Assembly (NCBI GenBank): GCA_031553035.1
Contig: JAVBLY010000006.1
Location: 62,001-126,000 of the forward strand
DNA: 64,000 bases
Direction of reading: 5' to 3'
Origin: JAVBLY01 sp031553035
GTDB lineage: Bacteria > Bacillota > Clostridia > Peptostreptococcales > Anaerovoracaceae
A program made the translations under genes and the position numbers. This document shows positions 50,776 through 59,462 of this stretch, one piece after another (the first letter of the stretch is position 1; the number at the start of each line of letters is the position of its first letter). Below the pieces are notes generated by a model that saw only the letters and a list, made by a program, of their open reading frames with translations, made no database searches and was not told the DNA's origin.

Positions 50776-52523
50776 TGGCTGACATGAATTTAATAATAGA
50801 TAATAAGCCTGTCACAGTTCCTGAGGGAACCACCATACTTGAGGCAGCAAAAAAGGTCCACATCAACATACCACATCTCTGCTACCATCCGGATCAAGCT
50901 ATAAAGGCAAACTGCAGACTTTGCGTAGTTCAGGTAAAGGGGGGCAAAAAATTGACACCTGCCTGCTCCACATATGTATGGGACAATATGGAGATCGATA
51001 CGAATACGGAGAAAGTAAGAGACATGCAGAAGGGCGTACTGGAGCTGATTCTAGCCAACCATGATCAGGATTGCCTGAAATGCCCAAGAAACGGAAATTG
51101 TGAACTTCAGAGTCTTTGCGAAAGATTCAATATTTCAAAGACAAATCTCGATGACAAAATAGATGCAATGCCCATCGACGATTCAAACCCTTCACTTGTC
51201 CGCGACCCGGAGAAGTGCATAAAGTGCGACAGATGTGTGGAAGCCTGTCAGAAAACTCAGGAAGTAAATGTACTTTCCCATTCAGACCGGTCGACACACT
51301 TCGGAATCGTAGCAGGATATAACACAGAACTCGGAGATACATTATGTACATTCTGCGGACAGTGTTCGGCAGTATGTCCTGTAGGCGCAATCGTTGAGAA
51401 AGACGATACCGGCAAAGTCTGGGAAGCTATACATGATCCCGGCAAACATGTCATCGTTCAGGTCGCTCCTGCTGTAAGGGTTGCCCTTGGTGATGCATTT
51501 AATCTTCCTAAAGGTGAGATCGTTACAGGTAAGATGATATCCGCTCTCAAAATACTGGGCTTTGATCGTATATTTGATACCAATTTCACTGCCGATCTTA
51601 CAATAATTGAAGAAGGTCATGAGCTTATCGACAGAGTTACAAACGGCGGTAAACTGCCAATGATCACGTCCTGCTCTCCAGGGTGGATCAACTATATCGA
51701 AGGAAAATATGACACATTGCTGGATCATCTTTCAACATGTAAATCACCACAGCAGATGTTTGGCGCATTGTCAAAATCATATTACCCTGAGATGATGAAA
51801 ATGGCTCCTGAGGATATCTATACTGTATCCATCATGCCGTGTACTGCAAAGAAATATGAGTGTCAGAGACCTGAGATGAAGACAAACGGAGTTCAGGAAG
51901 TTGACGCAGTGCTGACTACAAGAGAGCTGGGAAGAATGATCAACTCAGCAGGAATTGAATTCAATGATCTTGAAGATGACAGTTTCGATACTCCTTTCGG
52001 AATAGGCTCAGGTGCCGGAGCAATATTCGGCGCAACAGGCGGTGTTATGGAAGCAGCAGTAAGAACAGCATATGAAGTAATAACCGGAGAGGAAATGGCT
52101 GATCTCAATCTAAGAGGTGTAAGAGGACTTGAGGGAATCAAGGAAGCAACGCTGCAGGTCGGAGATATCGAGCTCAAAGTTGCTGTTGCTCACGGACTTG
52201 GAAACGCATCCACTATCGCAAAGATGATAGAAGACGGCACATGTCCGTATCATTTCATCGAAGTAATGGCATGCCCCGGCGGGTGTATAGGCGGTGGCGG
52301 ACAGCCCATCAAGTCAACTATGGATGTCAAAGCAAAGAGAATGGGAGCCATCTACGATATCGATACAAACATGGTTATCAGAAAGTCCCATGATAATCCT
52401 CAGGTAGATAAGATGTACAAGGATTTCCTGGAAGCACCCAATTCACACAAGGCACATGAACTTCTCCACACACATTATGTGTCAAAAGGCAAAGACTACG
52501 ATTTTAGTTCACTTAAAAAGTAG
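50775..52523 (+). CDS. hydA: [FeFe]-hydrogenase catalytic subunit HydA
   Basis: A 582-residue hydrogenase. The N-terminal [2Fe-2S] domain has HLCYHPDQAIKANCRLC. It is followed by a His/Cys cluster (HDQDCLKCPRNGNC) and two [4Fe-4S] motifs (CIKCDRCVEAC; CTFCGQCSAVCP). The H-cluster domain carries TSCSPGWINY, MPCTAKKYECQRPE and MACPGGCIGGGGQP, the three conserved signatures. It produces H2 from electrons delivered by HydBC. It shares one base with the hydB stop. Confidence 0.95.
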   Translation: MADMNLIIDNKPVTVPEGTTILEAAKKVHINIPHLCYHPDQAIKANCRLCVVQVKGGKKLTPACSTYVWDNMEIDTNTEKVRDMQKGVLELILANHDQDCLKCPRNGNCELQSLCERFNISKTNLDDKIDAMPIDDSNPSLVRDPEKCIKCDRCVEACQKTQEVNVLSHSDRSTHFGIVAGYNTELGDTLCTFCGQCSAVCPVGAIVEKDDTGKVWEAIHDPGKHVIVQVAPAVRVALGDAFNLPKGEIVTGKMISALKILGFDRIFDTNFTADLTIIEEGHELIDRVTNGGKLPMITSCSPGWINYIEGKYDTLLDHLSTCKSPQQMFGALSKSYYPEMMKMAPEDIYTVSIMPCTAKKYECQRPEMKTNGVQEVDAVLTTRELGRMINSAGIEFNDLEDDSFDTPFGIGSGAGAIFGATGGVMEAAVRTAYEVITGEEMADLNLRGVRGLEGIKEATLQVGDIELKVAVAHGLGNASTIAKMIEDGTCPYHFIEVMACPGGCIGGGGQPIKSTMDVKAKRMGAIYDIDTNMVIRKSHDNPQVDKMYKDFLEAPNSHKAHELLHTHYVSKGKDYDFSSLKK

Positions 52524-52549
52524 ACAACGTAAAACAAGTGTGATAAAAT
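52521..52549 (+). promoter_or_regulatory. Promoter of the hydrogenase maturation operon
   Basis: TAGACA (52521-52526, overlapping the hydA stop), 17-bp spacer, TAAAAT (52544-52549). Predicted start about 52556. Confidence 0.6.
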
Positions 52550-52555
52550 AATAAC

Positions 52556-52653
52556 ATAAATATATTCGTACTGAGTTTGCAAGGGTTCGTCCCGAGCAGG
52601 AAGGCGAGTGGTGATAAGACTTTATTAACCCACGCCTTTGGCGTGGGTTTTTT
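52556..52653 (+). promoter_or_regulatory. Leader with terminator ahead of the maturation operon (possible attenuator or riboswitch)
   Basis: The leader of about 100 nt includes the segment GGGTTCGTCCCGAGCAGGAA and ends in a perfect 10-bp terminator stem AACCCACGCC/GGCGTGGGTT with a T-run (52627-52653). It lies between its own promoter and the TM1266-like gene 49 bp further on. A terminator between a promoter and the gene it serves suggests conditional readthrough. No known riboswitch family was recognised. It may alternatively simply terminate hydCBA, with the maturation genes using readthrough. Confidence 0.5.
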
Positions 52654-52701
52654 CTTTGAAAACCAATGCCGCCAAGGATTATAACACAATTGGAGGATAT
52701 T

Positions 52702-52953
52702 ATGAACACGAGGATAGCACTTATCGGAATAATCGTTACCGAGCCGGGATCGGTGGAAAGGATCAATGATATTCTGCATGAATTCAGCGAATATATCATC
52801 GGCAGGATGGGAATTCCCCACAGAGAAAGAAATCTCAACATAATAAGTGTGGCACTGGATGCGCCGGAAAATGAAATCAGTGCACTGGCAGGAAAGCTGG
52901 GCATGCTGTACGGTGTTTCATCCAAGACCATATACGGACAAAAGGATCTGTAA
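52702..52953 (+). CDS. TM1266-like iron-only hydrogenase system regulator
   Basis: An 83-residue ACT-like protein. It reads RIALIGIIVTEPGSVERINDIL, then GRMGIPHRERNLNIISVALDAPENEISALAGKLGML, matching the TM1266 (putative iron-only hydrogenase system regulator) family. ATG 52702 has TGGAGG upstream; the in-frame extension to 52666 has none. It is the first gene of the maturation operon, 12 bp before hydE. Its ligand and target are unknown. Confidence 0.82.
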   Translation: MNTRIALIGIIVTEPGSVERINDILHEFSEYIIGRMGIPHRERNLNIISVALDAPENEISALAGKLGMLYGVSSKTIYGQKDL

Positions 52954-52965
52954 GGAATAATAAAT

Positions 52966-54009
52966 ATGTACAAAGAACTTATCCAAAAATTGAATAAGAA
53001 CAGAACGCTGAGTGAAGACGAGTATCTAAAGCTGGTCGGGATACCGGAAGATCAGAGAGATTATCTGTTTGAGACTGCAAGGAATGTAAGACTGGAAAGT
53101 TTCGGTAACGGAGTTTACATGAGAGGGCTCATCGAGCTTACTAATTACTGCATGAATGACTGCTATTACTGTGGCATAAGAAGGAGCAACGACAATCTGG
53201 AAAGGTATCGCCTGACAAAGGAAGATGTTCTCGACTGCTGTGATATAGGCAGTGAACTGGGATTCAAAACATTCGTGATCCAGGGCGGAGAAGATCCGTT
53301 TTATACAGCCGACATAATCGCGGATATGGTCAGGTGCATCAAGAGAAAATATCCTGATACGGCTCTTACTTTGTCTCTGGGTGAAGCAGATCCCGTTTCA
53401 TACAGAAAATGGTTTGATGCCGGAGCGGACAGATATCTTCTGAGACACGAGACCGCAACAGACGAACATTATAAGAAACTCCACCCGAAAGAAATGCTTT
53501 TGTCAGATCGGCTGAACTGCCTTAACACTCTTAAGGCAGTGGGATTTCAGACAGGAACAGGCTTCATGGTAGGTTCGCCGTATCAGACCGATGGGGACCT
53601 TGTGAGAGATCTCATGTTCATCGAAAATTTTGAAGCGGAGATGGTGGGAATAGGACCTTTTATATCTCATCACGATACCGAATTCGCGGGTTTTGAAAAC
53701 GGCTCGGTGGAAAAGACTCTGACTCTTATTGCGATACTCAGACTCATGGATCCAAATGTCCTTTTGCCTGCGACCACAGCTCTTGGCTCGGCATCGGAAG
53801 ACGGACGGGAAAGAGGCATACTTGTCGGAGCCAACGTGGTAATGCCCAATATAACACCTCAACGATTAAGAAAGCTATATTCCATATATGACAACAAAAT
53901 CAACACAGGTGCAGATACTGCCGAAGGAATGGAACTTCTTAAAGAAAGAATAGAAAAAATAGGCTATAAGCTTCTCTCAGAGAGAGGCGACTACAGAAAG
54001 AACAAATAG
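52966..54009 (+). CDS. hydE: [FeFe]-hydrogenase H-cluster maturase HydE (radical SAM)
   Basis: A 347-residue radical-SAM protein. The cluster motif C-x3-C-x2-C is in NYCMNDCYYCGIRR. GGEDP for SAM binding and the C-terminal barrel segment LPATTALGSASEDGRERGI are present. It acts after HydG in building the dithiomethylamine bridge of the H-cluster. RBS AAGGAA precedes the ATG at 52966. Cotranscribed with hydG and hydF. Confidence 0.93.
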   Translation: MYKELIQKLNKNRTLSEDEYLKLVGIPEDQRDYLFETARNVRLESFGNGVYMRGLIELTNYCMNDCYYCGIRRSNDNLERYRLTKEDVLDCCDIGSELGFKTFVIQGGEDPFYTADIIADMVRCIKRKYPDTALTLSLGEADPVSYRKWFDAGADRYLLRHETATDEHYKKLHPKEMLLSDRLNCLNTLKAVGFQTGTGFMVGSPYQTDGDLVRDLMFIENFEAEMVGIGPFISHHDTEFAGFENGSVEKTLTLIAILRLMDPNVLLPATTALGSASEDGRERGILVGANVVMPNITPQRLRKLYSIYDNKINTGADTAEGMELLKERIEKIGYKLLSERGDYRKNK

Positions 54010-54021
54010 GAGAGTGAAATC

Positions 54022-55449
54022 ATGTATAATTTGAAATCAAAAATCGCAGAGGAATTCATTGATGACGGCGAGATCAGAGAAAGCGTAAAATATGCGTATG
54101 ATAATAAGGATAACAACGCTCTTGCAGGAGAAATCCTGAGAAAAGCAGAAGCGGGCAAAGGGCTATCCCACAGGGAGGCCATAACTTTGCTGGTGAATGA
54201 CGATGATTCCGTCAGGGACCAGATATATGATCTTGCCAGAAAACTTAAGGTCAGTCATTACGGTTCACGGATAGTCATGTTTGCTCCCCTTTATCTTTCA
54301 AATTACTGTATTAACGGATGCGTTTACTGTCCATACCACGGACAGAACAAAAATATCAAAAGAAGAAAGCTGAGTCAGGAAGAGATCAAGCAGGAAGTTA
54401 TCGCACTTCAGGATATGGGACACAAGAGACTTGCTCTTGAGCTGGGCGAGGACCCCGTTAACAATCCTCTGGAATACGTTCTTGAAAGTATAAAGACGAT
54501 CTACGATATTAAACATGAGAACGGAGATATCAGAAGAGTGAACGTAAATATCGCCGCCACCACTGTGGAAGATTACCGTGCCCTTCACGAAGCCGGGATA
54601 GGAACATATATACTTTTCCAGGAGACATACAACAAAGACGAATATGAGAAGCTTCACCCAACCGGACCTAAGAGCGATTATGCATATCATACAGAAGCCA
54701 TGGACAGAGCCATGGAAGGCGGGATCGACGATGTGGGCATCGGCGTATTGTTCGGGCTTGAGAATTATCTTTATGATTTTGTTGGAATGCTCATGCATGC
54801 AGAACACCTTGAAGCTGTCTGGGGTGTTGGACCTCATACTATAAGTGTGCCCAGGATCAGACCTGCGGATGATATAGATGTGGAGGATTTTGACAATTCG
54901 GTTCCTGACGAAATGTTTGAAAAAATAGTTGCAGTTTTGAGGATTGCTGTTCCTTATACCGGGATGATAGTTTCCACCAGAGAGTCGAAAGAGGTCAGGG
55001 AAAAAGTCCTTGAGCTTGGGATTTCTCAGATCAGCGGCGGATCAAAGACAAGCGTTGGCGGATATGATCCAAACGATGCTGAGAACACAGAAAATGTCGA
55101 TACATCGCAATTCGATGTGGATGACAACAGGACTCTGGATGAAATCGTGAACTGGCTTCTGGATCTAGGCTACATCCCAAGTTTCTGCACCGCTTGTTAC
55201 CGGGAGGGCAGAACAGGTGACAGATTTATGCAGCTGGTTAAAAACGGGCAGATAGCAAACTGCTGTCAGCCAAACGCCTTGATGACACTTAAAGAATATC
55301 TGGAGGATTACGCCTCTGATGATACTAAGTCAAAGGGTAAGGTGACGATAGACAAAGAAGTTGAGAATATCCAAAGTGAAAAGGTCAAAGGCATTGCACT
55401 TGGGTATCTCAACGAGCTGGAAGGTGGAAAGAGGGACTTCAGATTCTAG
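54022..55449 (+). CDS. hydG: [FeFe]-hydrogenase H-cluster maturase HydG (radical SAM tyrosine lyase)
   Basis: A 475-residue radical-SAM lyase that splits tyrosine to provide CO and CN ligands. The N-terminal SAM cluster is in NYCINGCVYCPYHG. The C-terminal auxiliary-cluster motif is CTACYREGRTG followed later by NCCQPNALMT. It is the family's usual length. RBS AGGAGAG. The gap to hydE is 12 bp. Confidence 0.94.
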   Translation: MYNLKSKIAEEFIDDGEIRESVKYAYDNKDNNALAGEILRKAEAGKGLSHREAITLLVNDDDSVRDQIYDLARKLKVSHYGSRIVMFAPLYLSNYCINGCVYCPYHGQNKNIKRRKLSQEEIKQEVIALQDMGHKRLALELGEDPVNNPLEYVLESIKTIYDIKHENGDIRRVNVNIAATTVEDYRALHEAGIGTYILFQETYNKDEYEKLHPTGPKSDYAYHTEAMDRAMEGGIDDVGIGVLFGLENYLYDFVGMLMHAEHLEAVWGVGPHTISVPRIRPADDIDVEDFDNSVPDEMFEKIVAVLRIAVPYTGMIVSTRESKEVREKVLELGISQISGGSKTSVGGYDPNDAENTENVDTSQFDVDDNRTLDEIVNWLLDLGYIPSFCTACYREGRTGDRFMQLVKNGQIANCCQPNALMTLKEYLEDYASDDTKSKGKVTIDKEVENIQSEKVKGIALGYLNELEGGKRDFRF

Positions 55450-55459
55450 GAGGTAAATT

Positions 55460-56662
55460 ATGAGTTTGACACAAACTCCAAATGCAAACAGACTTCATAT
55501 AGGTCTTTACGGCAAGAGGAACAGCGGTAAGTCTTCTATAATAAATGCACTTACTGGTCAGAATGTTGCCATCGTTTCCGATGTCCCGGGGACTACGGCA
55601 GATCCGGTATATAAGCCTATGGAACTTTACGGAATCGGACCTGTGGTATTTATCGACACTGCCGGGCTTGACGATGAGGGTAAGCTGGGCGAACTCAGAA
55701 TAGAAAAGACAAAGGCCGCAATGGACAAAACAGACATCGCCCTCGTCGTTTTGTCGGCAGGCGATAAGGATTTCTCCAAAGAAATGAAGTGGATCAGCGA
55801 CTTCAAAGAGAGAAACACTCCGGCCGTTCTGATCATAAATAAGGCCGACCTGATCTCCGGCGGCAACGTCTCGCTGATAGAGGATATAAAGGAAAAAACA
55901 GAGCATATTCCTCTGATAGTAAGCGCCGTGACGGGAGAAGGGATAGAGGACATCAGAGAAGAACTTATAAAGCATCTCCCGGACGATTTTGAAGCGGAAT
56001 CCATTACCGGAGGGCTGGCAAAAGAAGGAGACAAAGTTTTGCTCGTGATGCCGCAGGATATCCAGGCGCCCAAAGGCAGGCTTATACTACCCCAGGTTCA
56101 GACCATGAGAGAGCTTCTTGATAAAAAGTGTATTGTCACATCATGCACTACCGACAAATTACAGGAGGCACTGGATTCTTTCAAAGAGGATCCGGATCTG
56201 ATCATCACCGACTCTCAGGTTTTTAAGACCGTGTATCAGCATAAGCCGGCAAAGTCCAAGCTAACGTCTTTCTCGGTGCTGTTTGCCGGATATAAAGGGG
56301 ACAGCGAGTATTTTACAGAAGGAGCAAAGCTTATAGACGGGCTGAACGAAGATTCAAGGATACTCATAGCAGAAGCTTGTACACACAAGCCGCTGAATGA
56401 AGACATAGGAAGAGAACAGCTTCCAAGGCTTCTTCGGAAAAAGTTCGGCGAAGGAATAAAAATAGATATTGTGAGCGGATCGGATTTCCCCGATGATCTA
56501 ACCGGGTATGATCTTGTCATAACCTGCGGGGCGTGCATGTTCAATCGTAAGCATGTTCTTTCCCGGGTGGAAAAAGCGAAGAATCAAAATGTCCCAATGT
56601 CCAATTACGGTATCGTGATCGCTTATCTCAACGGTATTCTGGATAAAATCGATATTATCTAA
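55460..56662 (+). CDS. hydF: [FeFe]-hydrogenase maturation GTPase HydF
   Basis: A 400-residue scaffold GTPase. The G1 loop is YGKRNSGKSSIINALTG, G3 DTAGLDDEG and G4 NKAD. The C-terminal cluster ligands are CTHKP and CGACMFNRK, matching the CxH...CxxC motif of HydF. It assembles and transfers the [2Fe] subcluster to HydA. It is the last gene of the operon, 10 bp after hydG, and a terminator follows at 56690. Confidence 0.94.
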   Translation: MSLTQTPNANRLHIGLYGKRNSGKSSIINALTGQNVAIVSDVPGTTADPVYKPMELYGIGPVVFIDTAGLDDEGKLGELRIEKTKAAMDKTDIALVVLSAGDKDFSKEMKWISDFKERNTPAVLIINKADLISGGNVSLIEDIKEKTEHIPLIVSAVTGEGIEDIREELIKHLPDDFEAESITGGLAKEGDKVLLVMPQDIQAPKGRLILPQVQTMRELLDKKCIVTSCTTDKLQEALDSFKEDPDLIITDSQVFKTVYQHKPAKSKLTSFSVLFAGYKGDSEYFTEGAKLIDGLNEDSRILIAEACTHKPLNEDIGREQLPRLLRKKFGEGIKIDIVSGSDFPDDLTGYDLVITCGACMFNRKHVLSRVEKAKNQNVPMSNYGIVIAYLNGILDKIDII

Positions 56663-56689
56663 TCCGATACACATAATAGATAACAAACA

Positions 56690-56737
56690 AAAAAAGTGCA
56701 AAAGTATGATAAAATTCATTATCCTGCACTTTTTTAT
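56690..56737 (+). terminator. Terminator after hydF
   Basis: Outer stem AAAAAAGTGCA with TGCACTTTTTT, plus an inner GATAA/TTATC helix. It ends in a T-run at 56730-56735. Confidence 0.7.
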
Positions 56738-56741
56738 TTTT

Positions 56742-56766
56742 TGTAACGTTTTCATATTTGAATAGT
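56742..56766 (+). promoter_or_regulatory. Possible ECF-type promoter of the sigma factor gene
   Basis: TGTAACGTT (56742-56750) followed after a 16-bp spacer (counted from TGTAAC) by GTC (56764-56766). This resembles ECF promoters with an AAC motif at -35. It would make the sigma gene autoregulated. Weak evidence from sequence alone. Confidence 0.35.
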
Positions 56767-56791
56767 CATATATATAAGAAGGGAGGTTTGC

Positions 56792-57277
56792 GTGGCGGAT
56801 TTCGAAAGAATATACTCTGAACACTTCGCGTTTGTGTATAAATACATGTTGTCTTTAAGCTATGATGAAAATCTGGCTGAAGAGATTACACAGGAGACAT
56901 TTTTCAAAGCTCTTAAAGCAGTCGACAGCTTTAACGGGCAATGCAAAATGAATGTCTGGCTTTGTCAGATAGCAAAGAACACATATTTTTCATATTTGAA
57001 AAAACAGAAAACACATTCTGAGCTAAAAGATGAGCATACGATCGATGGATTTGAGAAAGACTTGATCGACAATGAGACATCAAAGGAAATTCATCAAATA
57101 ATACATGATCTTGATGAGCCATATAAAGAAGTATTCTCACTTAGGATGTTCGGGGAGTTATCTTTTAAAGAAATAGCAGAATTATTCGGAAAAACCGAAA
57201 GCTGGGCACGTGTAACCTATTACAGAGCGAAATCGAAAATCAAAGGAGAATTGAAATGCAAATATCTTGTGAAATAA
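56792..57277 (+). CDS. ECF-type RNA polymerase sigma factor
   Basis: A 161-residue sigma factor with only regions 2 and 4. Region 2 reads FVYKYMLSLSYDENLAEEITQETFFKALKAVDSF and region 4 EVFSLRMFGELSFKEIAELFGKTESWARVTYYRAK. It starts with GTG 56792 after GGGAGG. It overlaps the anti-sigma gene by 22 bp, typical of a coupled sigma/anti-sigma pair. Stimulus unknown. Confidence 0.9.
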   Translation: MADFERIYSEHFAFVYKYMLSLSYDENLAEEITQETFFKALKAVDSFNGQCKMNVWLCQIAKNTYFSYLKKQKTHSELKDEHTIDGFEKDLIDNETSKEIHQIIHDLDEPYKEVFSLRMFGELSFKEIAELFGKTESWARVTYYRAKSKIKGELKCKYLVK

Positions 57278-58005
57278 TAAAGGATATTTTACCTCTTTAT
57301 TATGACAATGCATGCAGTGAAGAAACCAAAGAAATGGTCAAGGAGCACTTGATCGATTGCCCGGATTGCCGCGAATACCTAAATGAGATCAGTGAGACTA
57401 TCGCTATAAAACCTGAGGGAAAAGAGGCAAAAGAAGAAGTCGTAAAAAAGAATTTTTTAAAAAAAATAAAGAAAAAACTTTTTCGAAAAAAAGTCATTGT
57501 CGGTTTTGTATCGGCAATGCTGGGGATAGCTGTTGTTATCAGCGCTTATTCCTATATGGTGATGTATGAAAAGCCTATTGAGTGGGAAGACGGCCTTGCA
57601 ACCGTTACAACAAATGGCAAGGGGCTGCATGACATCAACTTTAAAGGTAAAGATTATAGCTGTATTTATTTGAGTCATTTGACCATTAAGGAAAATGGAG
57701 AAAATAAGAATATCAGATTATTCTATTACACCAGTTCTCCCTGGACCAGAAATTTTTCTAAGAAGATAAAAGAAGATGCAAGAGCATTTCCGGCTGAAAG
57801 CTACACAAGTACAAACGATGAAGACTGGCATTATGATGATTTTGATGCAATTTACTATTGTGTCGATGATGACTATAAGATTGGTTTGCCCTATAATCAG
57901 GTCAGGGAATTTTTCGGGGATTATGAATATACGCACGAACTTGATTCAAATAATCCTAAATCGATTCCCGAGAATGCAGTTCTTCTTTGGGAGAAGGATT
58001 CATAA
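57256..58005 (+). CDS. Anti-sigma factor with zinc-binding (ZAS-type) N-terminus
   Basis: A 249-residue membrane protein. The N-terminal zinc anti-sigma motif has Cys at about 5 and HLIDCPDC at about 31-38. A basic region (KKIKKKLFRKK, about 70-80) precedes one TM (VIVGFVSAMLGIAVVISAYSY, about 80-100). The remaining 150 residues are probably extracytoplasmic and have no family I recognise. It holds the ECF sigma factor inactive at the membrane (inference from motif and overlap). Confidence 0.82.
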   Translation: MQISCEIIKDILPLYYDNACSEETKEMVKEHLIDCPDCREYLNEISETIAIKPEGKEAKEEVVKKNFLKKIKKKLFRKKVIVGFVSAMLGIAVVISAYSYMVMYEKPIEWEDGLATVTTNGKGLHDINFKGKDYSCIYLSHLTIKENGENKNIRLFYYTSSPWTRNFSKKIKEDARAFPAESYTSTNDEDWHYDDFDAIYYCVDDDYKIGLPYNQVREFFGDYEYTHELDSNNPKSIPENAVLLWEKDS

Positions 58006-58088
58006 AGCAATAGAAAAATATTATGCATTTCCCTTTTATTGGTGAATAGGATATTATAAAATTGATGTATTCACAGGAGGGGAATCCT

Positions 58089-59060
58089 TTGGCACTGTTA
58101 CCGTTCATAAGTTTGGGAATAGGAATAATATTAGGTCTGTTTATCAGAGCAAGGCGATTTTATGTGTTTGCCGACAAGGTAATGATCGCCGCTCTGATTT
58201 TTCTCATGCTGACCATCGGTGTCGGCATAGGTCTTGATGAATCCATCATCAGAAATGCACTGAAAATTGGAATAAACTGCGTCGTGATATCTTTGCTGGC
58301 CATATTTTTCAGCGTTCTTCTAACGGTGATCGCAGAGAAGACAGTGCTTCCACTGAAAGCAATAGATGATGAAATGCAGCATAAAAAAATCAGTATAGGC
58401 GCACTGGACCAGGGTAGTTCTTTTGATGATGGCGATCCACAAAAGAAAAAAGGCGGCAGCCATCTTGTCTGGATCATGCCTTTAAGCGTAGCTGTCGGTT
58501 TGGTCATCGGCATTTTGTTGAGAAATTCGGTGGGAACCGGGTTGGTCGACAACTGCCTGAAAATTTCATTGGTCATTCTATATGTTTGTGTGGGTATTTC
58601 CGTCGGTGCTAATAAGGATGTATTCAGTTATCTAAAGATACTGGGATTCAGGATACTGTGGATAACGGCTGCGATCATGATCGGCAGTCTGGCAGCCGGG
58701 ATCGTTTCCGGACTCATACTTGGTCTGCCAATGAATATAGCATTATTATCTGCAGGTGGGATGAGTTTTTACAGCATTACCGGGGCATATATGACTGATA
58801 TTTACGGTCTTGAAGCAGGAGCATATGGATTCATAGTCAATATAATGCGTGAAGTCTTTACAATTTTGCTAATGCCGCTGCTTATAAAAATCAGTCCGGG
58901 AAGTCCCATAGCCGGCGGCGCAGCAGGTGACATGGATACAATGCTTGCGCCGATAACCAAGTTCGTCGGAGTGAGGCTTGGGCTGGTGACGTTGATCACC
59001 GGAACCATTCTCACATTTATCGTGCCGATCCTTCTGCCCGTAATGTCATCCTTTTTTTAA
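58089..59060 (+). CDS. LysO-family (DUF340) lysine exporter-like membrane protein
   Basis: A 323-residue integral membrane protein with about eight to ten TM segments. It resembles the LysO (YbjE) family: an N-terminal half LGIGIILGLFIRARRF with GVGIGLDESI, and a C-terminal half with SAGGMSFYSITGAYMTDIYG and ELAAYGFIVN-like REVFTILLMPLL. LysO exports L-lysine. TTG 58089 has GGAGGGG 6 bp upstream; the in-frame ATG at 58062 has no site. A hydrophilic loop of about 30 residues (KISIGALDQGSSFDDGDPQKKKGG) lies mid-protein. Confidence 0.82.
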   Translation: MALLPFISLGIGIILGLFIRARRFYVFADKVMIAALIFLMLTIGVGIGLDESIIRNALKIGINCVVISLLAIFFSVLLTVIAEKTVLPLKAIDDEMQHKKISIGALDQGSSFDDGDPQKKKGGSHLVWIMPLSVAVGLVIGILLRNSVGTGLVDNCLKISLVILYVCVGISVGANKDVFSYLKILGFRILWITAAIMIGSLAAGIVSGLILGLPMNIALLSAGGMSFYSITGAYMTDIYGLEAGAYGFIVNIMREVFTILLMPLLIKISPGSPIAGGAAGDMDTMLAPITKFVGVRLGLVTLITGTILTFIVPILLPVMSSFF

Positions 59061-59140
59061 CGGATGGATGAACCCGGAAATCTGATCCTTTATGTTATAA
59101 TGGATTTAATTACGTCGGTATTTTACTTTTTGTTTGGAAA

Positions 59141-59251
59141 GATTCTAAACCTGAACTGGTAGGACCAATTGTCTATGGTCTTAAAGGGTATCTTGTATTG
59201 TTATTATTAGGCATGCTTCTGGGACTAATCGGCGGATTGCTTTCGTTGTAA
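59141..59251 (+). pseudogene. Fragment of a small membrane protein gene
   Basis: A reading frame DSKPELVGPIVYGLKGYLVL, continuing through a hydrophobic Gly/Leu-rich helix and ending at TAA 59249-59251, has no start codon or RBS. It looks like the C-terminus of a small membrane protein whose 5' part is lost. Parent family not recognised. Confidence 0.4.
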
Positions 59252-59274
59252 AAGAAGGTAAGGAGTTAGGGAAA

Positions 59275-59364
59275 ATGAAATACAGAACTTTGTTTGCGGT
59301 AAAGGATATAAACAGAACAAGAAAGTTTTATGAAGTTCTTTTTGATCTAAAGATCAGGGCATGA
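59275..59364 (+). pseudogene. Truncated glyoxalase/VOC-domain gene
   Basis: MKYRTLFAVKDINRTRKFYE, then VLFDLKIRA and stop TGA 59362-59364: the first beta-alpha unit of a vicinal-oxygen-chelate protein, after which the frame ends. AAGGAG lies upstream. A normal VOC domain has about 110-130 residues, so this is a remnant. Confidence 0.55.
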
Positions 59365-59462
59365 ATATAGACGAAATTGCCGGAGAGATGGACATAACGA
59401 CTGATGATATCGAGAAGATATTGAGTGACGAAAGGAAATTAAAAAATGGTAATGATGACTAA
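59361..59462 (+). pseudogene. Fragment resembling a helix-turn-helix protein C-terminus
   Basis: Out of frame with the VOC remnant, a 33-residue frame starts MNIDEIAGEMDITTDDIEKI and ends at TAA 59460-59462, overlapping the next gene. The pattern is HTH-like. It has no RBS of its own. Together with the two fragments before it, the stretch 59061-59445 looks like accumulated gene debris. Confidence 0.35.

Noticed and set aside
54298..55975. Long minus-strand frames of 178-179 codons opposite hydG and hydF
   Set aside because: They overlap well-identified genes completely, have no RBS, and show composition typical of antisense reading.
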